A stretch of 64,000 bases of DNA from Agromyces salentinus (GTDB lineage: Bacteria; Actinomycetota; Actinomycetes; Actinomycetales; Microbacteriaceae): NCBI RefSeq assembly GCF_009749395.1, contig NZ_WBIR01000021.1, positions 28,115 to 92,114 of the forward strand, given 5' to 3'. The position numbers were made by a program, and so were the translations under genes. Under the pieces are notes generated by a model. The model was given only the letters and a program-made list of their open reading frames with translations. It did not search any database and was not told the DNA's origin. Of the stretch, positions 45,787 through 54,548 are shown in pieces; within the stretch, counting starts at the first letter, position 1, and every line of letters begins with the position of its first letter.

Positions 45787-47901
45787 CTACTCGCCCTTGT
45801 TCTTCTGGACGATCTCGTCGGCGACAGCCTTCGGGACCTCCGCGTAGCTCTCGAACTCCATCGAGTACACCGCACGGCCCGAGGTCTTGGACCGCAGGTC
45901 GCCGATGTAGCCGAACATCTCCGAGAGCGGGACGTGCGCACGCACGACCTTCACGCCTGCGGCATCCTCCATGGACTGGATCTGACCGCGACGCGAGTTC
46001 AGGTCGCCGATGACATCACCCATGTATTCCTCAGGGGTGCGGACCTCGACGGACATGAGCGGCTCGAGCAGGACGGGGTTCGCCTTCCGAGCGGCTTCCT
46101 TGAAGCCCATCGAGCCGGCGATCTTGAACGCCATCTCCGAGGAGTCGACGTCGTGCGCGGCACCATCGAGGATCGTCGCCTTCACGCCGACCATCGGGTA
46201 CCCGGCCAGGATGCCGTACTGCATGGCGTCCTGGAAACCGGCGTCGATCGAGGGGATGTACTCGCGCGGGATGCGGCCACCGGAGACCTTGTTCTCGAAC
46301 TCGTAGGTCTTGTCGCCCTCGATCTCGAGGGGCGCGATCGCGAACTGGATCTTCGCGAACTGGCCCGAGCCACCCGTCTGCTTCTTGTGGGTGTAGTCGT
46401 GCTTCTCGACGGTCCGCTTGATGGTCTCGCGGTACGCGACCTGGGGCTTGCCGACGTTGGCCTCGACGTTGAACTCGCGCTTCATGCGGTCGACGAGGAT
46501 GTCGAGGTGCAGCTCGCCCATTCCCTTGATGACCGTCTGGCCGGTCTCCTGGTTCTGCTCCGTGCGGAAGGTCGGGTCCTCCTCGGCGAGCTTCTGGATC
46601 GCGGTGCCGAGCTTCTCCTGGTCGGCCTTCGTCTTCGGCTCGATGGCGACCTCGATGACGGGCTCGGGGAAGGTCATCGACTCGAGCACGACCTGGTTGG
46701 CCGGGTCGCACAGGGTGTCACCGGTGGTGGTGTCCTTGAGTCCGATGACCGCGTAGATGTTGCCGGCGGTGACCGACTCGACGGGGATCTCCTTGTTGGC
46801 GTGCATCTGGAAGATCTTGCCGATGCGCTCCTTCTTGCCCTTGGTCGAGTTGATGACCTGGGCACCGCTGTCGAGGCGGCCGGAGTAAACGCGGACGTAG
46901 GTGAGACGACCGAAGAACGGGTGCACGGCCACCTTGAACGCGAGAGCCGTGAACGGCTCGGTCGCGTCTGCGTGACGCATGACGACCTTCTCCTCGTCGC
47001 GAGCGTCGTGCGCCTCGATGGCGGGGACGTCGAGCGGCGACGGAAGGTAGTCGATGACGGCATCGAGCATGGGCTGCACACCGCGGTTCTTGAACGCGGA
47101 GCCGCAGAGCACGGGGTAGATCTCGCCATTGACGGTGAGCTTGCGGATCGCGGCCTTGATCTCGGCCACGGTCAGCTCTTCGCCGCCGAAGTACTTCTCC
47201 ATGAGGTCATCGCTCGTCTCGGCGACGGTCTCGAGCAGCGCGGTGCGGTACTCGGCGGCCTTGTCGACGAGGTCGGCGGGGATCTCCTCGATGGCGTACT
47301 TGGCGCCCATCTCGACGTCACCCTTGGCATCGCCGCGCCAGGTGAGCGCGCGCATCTCGACCAGGTCGACGACGCCCTCGAAGCTCGACTCGGCACCGAT
47401 CGGCAGCTGCAGCACGAGCGGCTTGGCGCCGAGGCGGCTGACGATGGTGTCGACGGTGAAGTAGAAGTCGGCGCCCAGCTTGTCCATCTTGTTGACGAAG
47501 CAGATGCGGGGCACTTCGTACTTGTCGGCCTGACGCCAGACGGTCTCGGACTGGGGCTCGACGCCCTCCTTGCCGTCGAAGACGGCGACCGCACCGTCGA
47601 GCACGCGGAGCGAACGCTCCACCTCGACCGTGAAGTCCACGTGGCCGGGGGTGTCGATGATGTTGATCTGGTTCTTGTTCCAGAAGCAGGTCACGGCGGC
47701 AGACGTGATCGTGATGCCGCGCTCCTTCTCCTGCTCCATCCAGTCGGTCGTCGAGGCACCGTCGTGGGTCTCGCCGATCTTGTGGTTGACGCCCGTGTAG
47801 AACAGGATGCGCTCGGTCGTGGTGGTCTTGCCGGCATCGATGTGCGCCATGATGCCGATGTTGCGGACCTTGTTCAGGTCAGTGAGCACGTCTTGTGCCA
47901 C
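45787..47901 (-). CDS. fusA: elongation factor G
   Basis: 704 residues. Translocation GTPase. G1 [16 protein letters not shown]3 [16 protein letters not shown] and G4 [10 protein letters not shown] are intact, and domain IV carries [15 protein letters not shown]. Order rpsL-rpsG-fusA-tuf is the usual str operon. An 83-base gap with a hairpin separates it from rpsG. Confidence 0.98.
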   Translation of the reverse strand: MAQDVLTDLNKVRNIGIMAHIDAGKTTTTERILFYTGVNHKIGETHDGASTTDWMEQEKERGITITSAAVTCFWNKNQINIIDTPGHVDFTVEVERSLRVLDGAVAVFDGKEGVEPQSETVWRQADKYEVPRICFVNKMDKLGADFYFTVDTIVSRLGAKPLVLQLPIGAESSFEGVVDLVEMRALTWRGDAKGDVEMGAKYAIEEIPADLVDKAAEYRTALLETVAETSDDLMEKYFGGEELTVAEIKAAIRKLTVNGEIYPVLCGSAFKNRGVQPMLDAVIDYLPSPLDVPAIEAHDARDEEKVVMRHADATEPFTALAFKVAVHPFFGRLTYVRVYSGRLDSGAQVINSTKGKKERIGKIFQMHANKEIPVESVTAGNIYAVIGLKDTTTGDTLCDPANQVVLESMTFPEPVIEVAIEPKTKADQEKLGTAIQKLAEEDPTFRTEQNQETGQTVIKGMGELHLDILVDRMKREFNVEANVGKPQVAYRETIKRTVEKHDYTHKKQTGGSGQFAKIQFAIAPLEIEGDKTYEFENKVSGGRIPREYIPSIDAGFQDAMQYGILAGYPMVGVKATILDGAAHDVDSSEMAFKIAGSMGFKEAARKANPVLLEPLMSVEVRTPEEYMGDVIGDLNSRRGQIQSMEDAAGVKVVRAHVPLSEMFGYIGDLRSKTSGRAVYSMEFESYAEVPKAVADEIVQKNKGE

Positions 47902-47940
47902 GGGGGTTCCTCCGGATGTTCAGGAACGAAAGGGGAAGGG

Positions 47941-47978
47941 GAGCGGATGCCGCGAGCCGAGGCCTGCGGCATCCGCTC
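47941..47978 (-). other. hairpin between rpsG and fusA
   Basis: Perfect 13-base stem GAGCGGATGCCGC with GCGGCATCCGCTC around a 12-base loop, seven bases past the rpsG stop. No T-run; a processing or attenuation element rather than a full terminator is plausible because fusA follows. Confidence 0.55.
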
Positions 47979-47984
47979 GGCCTG

Positions 47985-48455
47985 CTACCAGCGGTAGTGG
48001 GCGAATGCGCGGTTCGACTCGGCCATCTTGTGCGTGTCTTCACGACGCTTGACGGCTGCACCGAGGCTGTTGGACGCGTCGAGGATCTCGTTGGTGAGAC
48101 GCTCGGTCATCGTCTTCTCGCGACGGGCCTTCGCGTAGCTCGTGAGCCAGCGGAGGGCGAGGGTGTTGGCGCGGTGCGGCTTGACCTCGACGGGGACCTG
48201 GTAGGTCGAACCGCCGACGCGGCGCGAACGCACCTCGAGGGTCGGGCGCACGTTGTCGAGCGCCTTCTTGAGCACGGTGACGGCGTCCTGGCCGGACTTG
48301 GTGGCCACGTTCTCGAGCGCTTCGTACACGATGCGCTGAGCGAGGTCCTTCTTGCCGTCGACGAGGATCTTGTTGACGAGCTGGCTGACGACCGGCGACC
48401 CGTAGACGGGGTCGGCGACGACGGGGCGCTTCGGAGCGGGTCCCTTGCGAGGCAT
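47985..48455 (-). CDS. rpsG: 30S ribosomal protein S7
   Basis: 156 residues. [20 protein letters not shown] start and [20 protein letters not shown] core. Nucleates the 30S head. In E. coli S7 represses the str operon. It shares one base with the rpsL stop. Confidence 0.98.
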   Translation of the reverse strand: MPRKGPAPKRPVVADPVYGSPVVSQLVNKILVDGKKDLAQRIVYEALENVATKSGQDAVTVLKKALDNVRPTLEVRSRRVGGSTYQVPVEVKPHRANTLALRWLTSYAKARREKTMTERLTNEILDASNSLGAAVKRREDTHKMAESNRAFAHYRW

Positions 48456-48829
48456 TACTTCTTCTCCATCTTCGCGCCGTACTTGCTGCGACCCTGCTTG
48501 CGGCTCTTCACGGCCTGCGTGTCGAGTGCGCCGCGGACGATCTTGTAACGGACACCCGGGAGGTCCTTCACGCGGCCGCCGCGGATGAGCACCATCGAGT
48601 GCTCCTGCAGGTTGTGGCCCTCACCGGGGATGTAGGCGGTGACCTCGGTGCCGTTGGAGAGCTTCACACGGGCGACCTTGCGGAGCGCGGAGTTCGGCTT
48701 CTTCGGGGTGGTGGTGTACACACGCGTGCACACGCCGCGCTGCTGGGGGTTGGCCTTCAGGGCGGGCGCCTTGGTCTTCGTGACCTTGGGCGAGCGACCC
48801 TTGCGGACCAACTGCTGAATGGTTGGCAC
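48455..48829 (-). CDS. rpsL: 30S ribosomal protein S12
   Basis: 124 residues from GTG 48829 with AAGGAG seven bases upstream; a longer frame from 48889 is rejected. Decoding-centre protein. The streptomycin-relevant lysines in [14 protein letters not shown] and [12 protein letters not shown] are wild type, so no rpsL-type streptomycin resistance is predicted. Head of the str operon, with a leader of about 165 bases. Confidence 0.98.
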   Translation of the reverse strand: MPTIQQLVRKGRSPKVTKTKAPALKANPQQRGVCTRVYTTTPKKPNSALRKVARVKLSNGTEVTAYIPGEGHNLQEHSMVLIRGGRVKDLPGVRYKIVRGALDTQAVKSRKQGRSKYGAKMEKK

Positions 48830-48883
48830 TGCTTCTCCTTGTTGGTGCTGCACGGTGACAGCGTTTGATGGATTCACATCACG

Positions 48884-48927
48884 ACCCACCGATCACGCAG
48901 AACTGCGTGATCATGTCAGTGGTGGGT
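48884..48927 (-). promoter_or_regulatory. leader hairpin of the str operon
   Basis: Inside the rpsL leader: a perfect 10-base inner stem GATCACGCAG / CTGCGTGATC around AA, closed further out by ACCCACC / GGTGGGT with an 8-base bulge. Candidate attenuator or autoregulatory site for a ribosomal protein. Confidence 0.5.
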
Positions 48928-48999
48928 ATGCCGTGGGGGCGAACCGCACGATGGCGCGGCAGCCCTGAGTGAGCACGCCGAAACGCGCACACCCGATCT

Positions 49000-49028
49000 A
49001 TGGTAATGCCGCGTAACGTTGCGGTCAA
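49000..49028 (-). promoter_or_regulatory. str operon promoter
   Basis: On the minus strand: -35 TTGACC (49023-49028), 17-base spacer, -10 TACCAT (49000-49005). Good geometry and position, giving a leader of about 165 bases before rpsL. Confidence 0.6.
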
Positions 49029-49060
49029 ATGGGAGCGGATGCCGCGAGGTGGGGCCGTGC

Positions 49061-50059
49061 TCAGAACAGGCCGCGCCGCAGCCCGTCGATGGCTGCCTCC
49101 TCGTCGAGGATGCCCCGCCGGCATGCGAGCCGCACCCCCTCGACCACCCCCGCTCGGCGCCGTCGCGCGAGCAGCTCCCCGCCCGCGCCGGCTTCGTTCT
49201 CCCCGATGACGCGGCCGGCCGCGGCGCAGAGCTCGTCGTCGAGCCGGTCGAGGGTCTCGAACATCGCGTCGTCGGATGCCCGATGACGCCGCGCCATCGA
49301 CTCGTCGGATGCCGCGTCGCCGCTGCGCCGGTGCACGACGGCGTCGACCGTGAAGAGCACTGCGGCTGCAGCGAACATCAGCACGCCGAGGACGACCGGC
49401 ACCGCGGGGAAGAAGGCCTCGTCGATCCAGCGGGGCACCAGGACCACGAGGCCGATCAGGGAGACGACGGCGAGTGCGATGGACAGGCCCCGGTTGGCGC
49501 GCAGGGCCGCCGGGCGGAACATCCGCGGCTCGGCCAGCACGAACCAGAGCGCCGCCGCGAGCGAGAGCATGCCGCCCAGCATCGCGGCGAGCTCGAGGTC
49601 GTCGATGATCCAGCCGCGACCGCGTCGTACCCGGAAGACCAGGGCGGTGCCGCCGGCCGATGCGAGGAATCCGACCACGAACGTCCACGTGGGTGCCTTC
49701 CGAGCGCGCGGCCACCGGTCGGTCGGGGAACGGCGGTCAGGTGCCGCGTCGTGGCCGCCGACGCGGTCGGGTGCCTCGCGCGAGGCGGATCCATGCCCGG
49801 CGACCGCATCACGGCGCAGCGCATCCTCCTCTAGCAGCTCGTCGAGGCGCTCGGCCGTGGAGTCCGTCGCGACCGCCCGCTGGAGTCCGAGCATGAACCT
49901 GGCCACACCGTCGCCGTCGTCGAGCCCGTCGAGCACGGCCCTTCGGGCACGCTCCCGCGCCGGCTCGTCCGACGGGTCGGGAGAGCCGGCCACCTCGTCG
50001 GCCTCGGGGACGTTGGCGAGCACGGTGCGCCAGGGCGCCGCCCGCCCGTCCCGCGACAT
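49061..50059 (-). CDS. membrane protein of unknown function
   Basis: 332 residues from ATG 50059, five bases after the stop of the upstream gene. Residues 1-120 are soluble and acidic/charged. Four membrane helices lie between about 125 and 250 (for example WTFVVGFLASAGGTALVF and LSIALAVVSLIGLVVLVP). The last 80 residues are a helical soluble part with basic patches. I do not recognise the family. It is probably cotranscribed with the Zn-ribbon-like gene. Confidence 0.6.
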   Translation of the reverse strand: MSRDGRAAPWRTVLANVPEADEVAGSPDPSDEPARERARRAVLDGLDDGDGVARFMLGLQRAVATDSTAERLDELLEEDALRRDAVAGHGSASREAPDRVGGHDAAPDRRSPTDRWPRARKAPTWTFVVGFLASAGGTALVFRVRRGRGWIIDDLELAAMLGGMLSLAAALWFVLAEPRMFRPAALRANRGLSIALAVVSLIGLVVLVPRWIDEAFFPAVPVVLGVLMFAAAAVLFTVDAVVHRRSGDAASDESMARRHRASDDAMFETLDRLDDELCAAAGRVIGENEAGAGGELLARRRRAGVVEGVRLACRRGILDEEAAIDGLRRGLF

Positions 50060-50064
50060 CGCGC

Positions 50065-50721
50065 TCAGGACGGCCACCCCGGCGAGTCGAGCTCTCGGTC
50101 GAGATCGGCGAGCATGTCGGCGACCTGCGGCTCGATGAGCCGTTCGACGGCATTGCCGATGCGGTAGCGGTGCTGCGCGAGCTCGACGCAGATGCGTCGA
50201 CCCAGTTGCTTGGCGAACTCGTCGGCCAGCCGCACCTCCTCGCGGAGCGCGTCCTTCTCCTCGGGGGTGAAGGGGCGCGGCGCCGGCTCGGCCGCTTCGG
50301 CCGCTGCAGCCTCCTCGAGCCCGCCGAGCGTGAAGAGGAACGGCTGGTCGGCGACCGGCTCGGGGTCCACGTCGAGGCCCGCGTACTCGGGGTCCAGGCC
50401 CTCCCCCGCGCGATACGGCCGACGGGACTTGCGCTCCTCGGCGAGCCGGATCTCGCGATGCAGCATCGGCAGGTTGCGCGCGGTGTAGTCGTCGACGGCG
50501 AGGTCGATGACGCCCTTCATGCGCATGGAGAAGGAGTGCTGCACCGGATGGGGCACGTCGACGTCGAGGCCCGCGGCCGCGAGGATCGGCGAGCCGAAGC
50601 AGCGCTGGCAGAGGCGCACGCGAGCACGGTGCGTGCCCGGTCGCCATCGCGGCAGCCACTGCAGCCAACGATCGACCTCGTGGCTCACGCGCGCCTCGAT
50701 CGAACCCTCCACGGGGTTCAC
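50065..50721 (-). CDS. Zn-ribbon-like protein of unknown function
   Basis: 218 residues from GTG 50721. An in-frame ATG at 50877 would add 52 residues, but that stretch is a 20-base tandem repeat region and low-complexity, so it is rejected. One CxxC-type knuckle is visible (VRLCQRCFGSPIL, about residue 38), and a charged helical C-terminal half. A second metal-binding pair is not obvious, so the zinc site is a guess. Function unknown; it heads a two-gene unit. Confidence 0.55.
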   Translation of the reverse strand: MNPVEGSIEARVSHEVDRWLQWLPRWRPGTHRARVRLCQRCFGSPILAAAGLDVDVPHPVQHSFSMRMKGVIDLAVDDYTARNLPMLHREIRLAEERKSRRPYRAGEGLDPEYAGLDVDPEPVADQPFLFTLGGLEEAAAAEAAEPAPRPFTPEEKDALREEVRLADEFAKQLGRRICVELAQHRYRIGNAVERLIEPQVADMLADLDRELDSPGWPS

Positions 50722-50798
50722 GATAGCGCCGTGCGTGCGCAGACGCTCCGACGCGACGGTCGACTGGCGCGGCGCGGCGGCTCCGGCGCGCGCGTCCG

Positions 50799-50878
50799 CG
50801 GCCGGGCGGGGCCGCTTGCGGCCCGGCGGGGCTGCTTGCGGCCGAGTCGGGCGGCGGGCGGCCGAGCCGGGCGGCATC
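50799..50878. repeat. four 20-base tandem repeats
   Basis: Units start at 50799, 50819, 50839 and 50859, each beginning CGGCC. The first two differ at 2 positions, the last two at about 4. The array fills the space between the divergent Zn-ribbon-like and yigZ genes. May vary in copy number between strains. Confidence 0.75.
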
Positions 50879-50895
50879 TCATGGAGAATGGCGCC

Positions 50896-51537
50896 ATGGG
50901 CGCGGCATCCGGGACATACGAGACGATCGCCGGCCGCGTCGAGACCGAACTCGAGGTCGAGCGGTCACGGTTCATCTGCACGATCGCTCGCGTTGCGACC
51001 GAGGATGCCGCGCGCGAGCTGATCGCGTCGGTGCGCGCCGCGGCGCCGAAGGCCCGACATCACTGCAGCGCGTTCCGCATCGGACCGGACGGCGAGCTCG
51101 CCAGGTCGAACGATGACGGCGAACCGTCGGGGACGGCCGGGCAGCCCATGCTGGAGGCGCTGCGCGGCGAGGGCCTGTCCGACGTCGTCGCGGTCGTCAC
51201 CCGGTACTTCGGCGGCGTGCTGCTCGGGACGGGCGGGCTGATGCGCGCGTACACGGCGTCGGTGCAGTCCGGGGTTGCGGCGGCGACCCGGGTGCTGCGG
51301 AGCCTCCGTACGACCGTGGAGATCCACGCCGACTACGAACGCGGCCCGGCGCTCGAGGCCGAACTCCGGCGCCTCGGCCACCCGCCCGTTCGCGTCGAGT
51401 ACGGTGCGGACATGCGCCTCGACGTGGCGGTGCCGCCCGAGCAGGTCGCGGCGTTCCAGGCGCGCATCGCCGAGCTCACCGCGGGCGTGGTTCCGACCGA
51501 CGTGGCGGGAACGACCTACGTCGACGACCCGGCCTGA
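50896..51537 (+). CDS. YigZ/IMPACT-family protein (UPF0029)
   Basis: 213 residues from ATG 50896, chosen for GGAGAA eight bases upstream over an in-frame ATG at 50881. The family hallmark DDGEPSGTAGQPML is near residue 75 and the VTRYFGGVLLGTGGLMRAY stretch follows. The C-terminal UPF0029 domain is present. Bacterial members are proposed to act in nucleotide or RNA binding, but the activity is unsettled. Its stop is 11 bases from that of the convergent next gene. Confidence 0.88.
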   Translation: MGAASGTYETIAGRVETELEVERSRFICTIARVATEDAARELIASVRAAAPKARHHCSAFRIGPDGELARSNDDGEPSGTAGQPMLEALRGEGLSDVVAVVTRYFGGVLLGTGGLMRAYTASVQSGVAAATRVLRSLRTTVEIHADYERGPALEAELRRLGHPPVRVEYGADMRLDVAVPPEQVAAFQARIAELTAGVVPTDVAGTTYVDDPA

Positions 51538-51547
51538 CGCGCATCCG

Positions 51548-52024
51548 TCACTCGACGTCGTCGTGCTCCCACGGCCAGCGAGGACGCGCCATGCCGTGCC
51601 CGCGACCGCGTGCGACGAGCACCGCGAACACCGCGACCACGACCGCGGCGACCGGGACGAGCAGGCCGAACCAGCCCAGGCCGAACAGCGTGCCGAACGC
51701 GACCGACTGCATGACGGAGCCGGTCGACGAGAGCAGGTGCCCGAGGATCGCGACGGCCACGAGCACGAGCCAGCTCACCACCGCCGAGATCACGACCGTC
51801 GCGGCCATGCGCTCGGGTCGCGCGAGGCGGACGCCCAGCACGACCAGGACGGCGAGCACGGATGCCCCGACCGCGACCGGGACGACGAGGACGCCGACGC
51901 TGCGATCGGCCACGACCTCGACATCGGCGAGGAGGCTCACGAAGCCGAACGCGCACACCACGATCGCGAGGTCGAGCGCGGCGGCGAAGCCGGCGACGAC
52001 CCAGGCGGTGCGGCGCGGATCCAT
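51548..52024 (-). CDS. four-helix membrane protein of unknown function
   Basis: 158 residues, four membrane helices (for example GFAAALDLAIVVCAFGFVSL, VVISAVVSWLVLVAVAILGH). The C-terminal end RPRWPWEHDDVE is of the kind seen in small membrane proteins of Microbacteriaceae. The start ATG 52024 follows a -10 hexamer by seven bases. No function can be assigned. Confidence 0.65.
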   Translation of the reverse strand: MDPRRTAWVVAGFAAALDLAIVVCAFGFVSLLADVEVVADRSVGVLVVPVAVGASVLAVLVVLGVRLARPERMAATVVISAVVSWLVLVAVAILGHLLSSTGSVMQSVAFGTLFGLGWFGLLVPVAAVVVAVFAVLVARGRGHGMARPRWPWEHDDVE

Positions 52025-52031
52025 GTGATCG

Positions 52032-52037
52032 AGCGTA
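52032..52037 (-). promoter_or_regulatory. -10 element, leaderless start of membrane-protein gene
   Basis: TACGCT on the minus strand with seven bases to ATG 52024; the same box and spacing as before the acyltransferase gene. Confidence 0.5.
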
Positions 52038-52119
52038 CGCGCTGAACGGGCGGGCCGGTCGGGGCGTCGTCGAGTCAGCCTGTCACGCGTCAGCGCGTCA
52101 ACCGGTCAGCGTTCGCCTC

Positions 52120-52461
52120 TCAGCCGTTCACCGACCAGCCGGGGAACCCGGCGCAGCCGTCGGTGAGGCGGATGAAGCCGTCCTGCTTGTCGGTCAGGAT
52201 GGCGTAGGACTTGGCCCCGTCACCGGCGTCGACGGCCTCGCCCATGCGGTCGAGGTTGCGGAGCGCCGTCGGCAGCCAGTCGCGGAACGGGCCCGCCGGC
52301 AGGCCGGAGGCGTCCTCCGCGAGGATGCTGCGGACGGCGCCGATCGCGCGCGACAGCTCGGGCAGGTCCTGCGAACGGTAGACCGCCGCGAGGCTCATGG
52401 CGACGAGCTCGGTGACGGGCTGTCGCAGCCGCTCGCAGCGCTGTTCGATCGTGTCGGCCAT
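52120..52461 (-). CDS. small protein of unknown function, last gene of toxin-immunity run
   Basis: 113 residues, predicted mostly helical, with a short C-terminal segment TDGCAGFPGWSVNG. Its start shares one base with the stop of the Tdi1-like gene (TGATG), so the two are translated together. It has no recognised family. By position it may be a further immunity protein or a chaperone-like adaptor. That is inference only. Confidence 0.6.
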   Translation of the reverse strand: MADTIEQRCERLRQPVTELVAMSLAAVYRSQDLPELSRAIGAVRSILAEDASGLPAGPFRDWLPTALRNLDRMGEAVDAGDGAKSYAILTDKQDGFIRLTDGCAGFPGWSVNG

Positions 52462-53318
52462 CAGCGGTTGCCGCCCCGGTCGATGTCGAACTTCTCGGGC
52501 GGGGTCCGCACGCCGTCGCGGAACGCCCCGAGCCCGGCCTCGAAGTCGACGGACGAGCCGACGAACAGCGCGGACTCATCGGGGGCGACGTAGATCTTGC
52601 CGCCGCCGCGAACCGCGTGGACGAGGCAGACGCCCAGCCCGTCGGGAAGCTGGATGACGTTCAGCGTCGGGGCGTCGGTGAGCTTCGCGAACAGCGATCG
52701 CCCGACCGAGACGAGTCGATCTTCGTCGGCGGCATCCGTGGGCGACGAAGGACCGAAGTCGATCACCTTGCGGACCTCGGGTTGGCCGGCGAGCTGCGCG
52801 ATGACCGCGAGGTGCTCGTAGAGCCCGCCACGCTGCAGGTGCTCGGCGTCGGGCCGACCGCCGAGGGCGAGCAACGGGACGAACCCGTAGCACTCCTCGA
52901 ACCCGGGAATGCCCTCACGGTCGCGTGCCGCCGGATACGGCTCCCACTCCCACGCCTCGTCGCGCTGCGCCGGGTCCTCGATGTGGGCGACGAGCTCGTC
53001 GAAGCTCGTGTCCTGGATCACGTCCAGGGCACCGAAGCGCGGCTTCACGACGAGGTACAGGCCGTTGGCGTACGCGATCACATCGGCGAGGGCCGTCGTG
53101 AACAGCACCGTCGCGCCGTCGGGCAGGCTCAGCACGTCGGCGAGCATCTCGGCGGAACGGGCGGGATCGACCACGCGGAAGAAGCCGTCGGCACCGACGA
53201 AGCCCGCGCCCTGCGAGCGCCAGAGTTCGGCGACCTCGGGGGGCACCTGCGCGCGATAGCGCTCAATCGTCTCGTCGCTGATCGGTGCGACCGGGTCGAA
53301 TGTGCGGAACGAGGTCAT
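52461..53318 (-). CDS. Tdi1-like immunity protein (GAD-like plus DUF1851)
   Basis: 285 residues from ATG 53318 with GGAGGAAGG upstream. The N-terminal 95 residues fit the GAD-like domain (IERYRAQVPPEVAELWRSQG). About 115-185 fit DUF1851, the C-terminal domain of the T6SS immunity protein Tdi1 (CYGFVPLLALGG and EHLAVIAQL). The last 100 residues are an extra domain without recognised family. Tdi1 neutralises the Ntox15-type DNase Tde1 in Agrobacterium. The big toxin in this locus carries an Ntox15-like HxxD module, which makes this its likely antidote. No type VI secretion genes are seen in the window. Confidence 0.72.
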   Translation of the reverse strand: MTSFRTFDPVAPISDETIERYRAQVPPEVAELWRSQGAGFVGADGFFRVVDPARSAEMLADVLSLPDGATVLFTTALADVIAYANGLYLVVKPRFGALDVIQDTSFDELVAHIEDPAQRDEAWEWEPYPAARDREGIPGFEECYGFVPLLALGGRPDAEHLQRGGLYEHLAVIAQLAGQPEVRKVIDFGPSSPTDAADEDRLVSVGRSLFAKLTDAPTLNVIQLPDGLGVCLVHAVRGGGKIYVAPDESALFVGSSVDFEAGLGAFRDGVRTPPEKFDIDRGGNR

Positions 53319-53470
53319 CGTGGCCTTCCTCCAGGAACACGGGCGGCGGATGCCTCGCGCCGAACCCGAACGGACGGTGGCCGAGCCACCCCGGCGAGTC
53401 TATCGAGCGGGAGCGATCCCGCGACGGGGAGCGCTCCCCATCACCCTCGCTCCGGGAATGCGACGTGTGG

Positions 53471-53830
53471 TCAGGCGTCGCGCGCGCGGTACGGCGGGAT
53501 CTCGACTCCGGCGTCGGAGAAGGGACGCACGAGCACGTCGTACTGCTCCTCGGTCAGCTTCTCACGCTTGAGGATCGCGCGCGCCGCCGTCTGGATGACC
53601 GCGTACGCCTCCATCATCATGCCGTCGAGTTCATCGGCGCGCGCGCGGAGCGCGGTGTTGAGCCGATGCTCGAGGTCGGCGTTCTCGCTCGCCGACGGGG
53701 CGGCCGCACGGCTCGCGTCCTTCCCGCCCTCGGTACGAAGGTCGACCTGGCGATCGAACGCCGCCGCGAGCACCTGCGGAGAAAGGGCGACCGCCCGTTC
53801 GACGAAGGCGATCGTCACGTCATCCAGCAT
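53471..53830 (-). CDS. small protein of unknown function in toxin-immunity run
   Basis: 119 residues from ATG 53830, with AAGGGA about eight bases upstream; an in-frame ATG at 53854 is possible. Predicted helical with a charged middle and ending PPYRARDA. Between the frameshifted immunity gene and the Tdi1-like gene on the same strand. Function unknown; another antidote or a leftover toxin part are both possible. Confidence 0.55.
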   Translation of the reverse strand: MLDDVTIAFVERAVALSPQVLAAAFDRQVDLRTEGGKDASRAAAPSASENADLEHRLNTALRARADELDGMMMEAYAVIQTAARAILKREKLTEEQYDVLVRPFSDAGVEIPPYRARDA

Positions 53831-53904
53831 CGGGGTTCCCTTCGGTCGTCTCATCCGAGCGTACCCGCCGGGGCGTCGTCACCTGCGAACGCGGCGCCCG
53901 CGTC

Positions 53905-54208
53905 TCAGTCGATCGGTGGTTCAGCGCCCGCCACCGGCGACATCGCGCGAATCTTCAGACGGTTCGGCAGGATCTGCTCTTCTCGTACAGTCCCGGAGGC
54001 TTTGTCGATGAAGATCGCGAGATCGTCCCAACGTTCGAATTCGTCGTGGCCATCGACGATGGAACTCACGCGAGCCCCAGACGGGCAAGTAGTCGTCGGT
54101 GTCCTCGTACCAGCCCGCGACGTGCAAGGTCCCCGCAATCGCCGGCGGACGTTCCACGAAGTGCCGATCCAGCACCGAGCGCGCCTCCTCGATCGTCAGC
54201 GTCTTCAT
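53905..54208 (-). pseudogene. frameshifted paralogue of the small immunity gene
   Basis: Begins in frame at ATG 54208 (MKTLTIEEARSVLDRH) and runs to WGSREF. The similarity then continues in another frame (IVDGHDEFERWDDLAIFIDK) to a stop at 53905. Taking one C out of the run read GAGTTCCATC (bases 54061-54062 region) joins both halves into about 100 residues that align end to end with the intact gene next door, without any gap around the join. So it is a single +1 frameshift, recent by the look of the unspoiled downstream part. A sequencing error is not excluded. Confidence 0.8.
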
Positions 54209-54245
54209 TCGCCTGAATCGTGGTCTGCGCGATGGGACATGCAGC

Positions 54246-54548
54246 TCACCCTGCGCCGGTGACCGGCGTCATGTCATGGATCTTCCGCAGGCTCTCGAGT
54301 TGCCGCTCTTCCCGCACCGTGCCACTTCGCTTGTCGATGAACAGCACGAAGTTGTCCATGCGTCCGTACGTCGGATCACCGTCGACGTAGAACTCCCGGG
54401 CACCCCAGACGGGCAGGTAATCGTCGTCATCCTCGTACCAGCCGTCGAGATGCAGCGTCCCGCGCATGGGGAGGGGATGCTCCCGGACGTACCCATCGAA
54501 TGCAGCTCGGGCCTCATCGATCGTCAGCACCGCACCAGTGTCACTCAT
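54246..54548 (-). CDS. small immunity-like protein, coupled to the large toxin
   Basis: 100 residues, small, acidic and soluble. Core WYEDDDDYLPVWGAREF then VDGDPTYGRMDNFVLFIDK and SGTVREE: a pattern like the YrhB/Imm35 fold (tentative). ATG 54548 overlaps the toxin stop by four bases (ATGA), the usual arrangement for cognate immunity. A frameshifted paralogue lies 37 bases downstream. The toxin has two papain-like domains, and two related immunity genes follow. The pairing is inferred from position. Confidence 0.7.
   Translation of the reverse strand: MSDTGAVLTIDEARAAFDGYVREHPLPMRGTLHLDGWYEDDDDYLPVWGAREFYVDGDPTYGRMDNFVLFIDKRSGTVREERQLESLRKIHDMTPVTGAG

Noticed and set aside
48455..48829. Streptomycin-resistance allele of rpsL
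   Set aside because: Both relevant lysines are wild type.
50722..50877. N-terminal extension of the Zn-ribbon-like protein
   Set aside because: It would be encoded by the 20-base tandem repeats and gives low-complexity Pro/Arg sequence.
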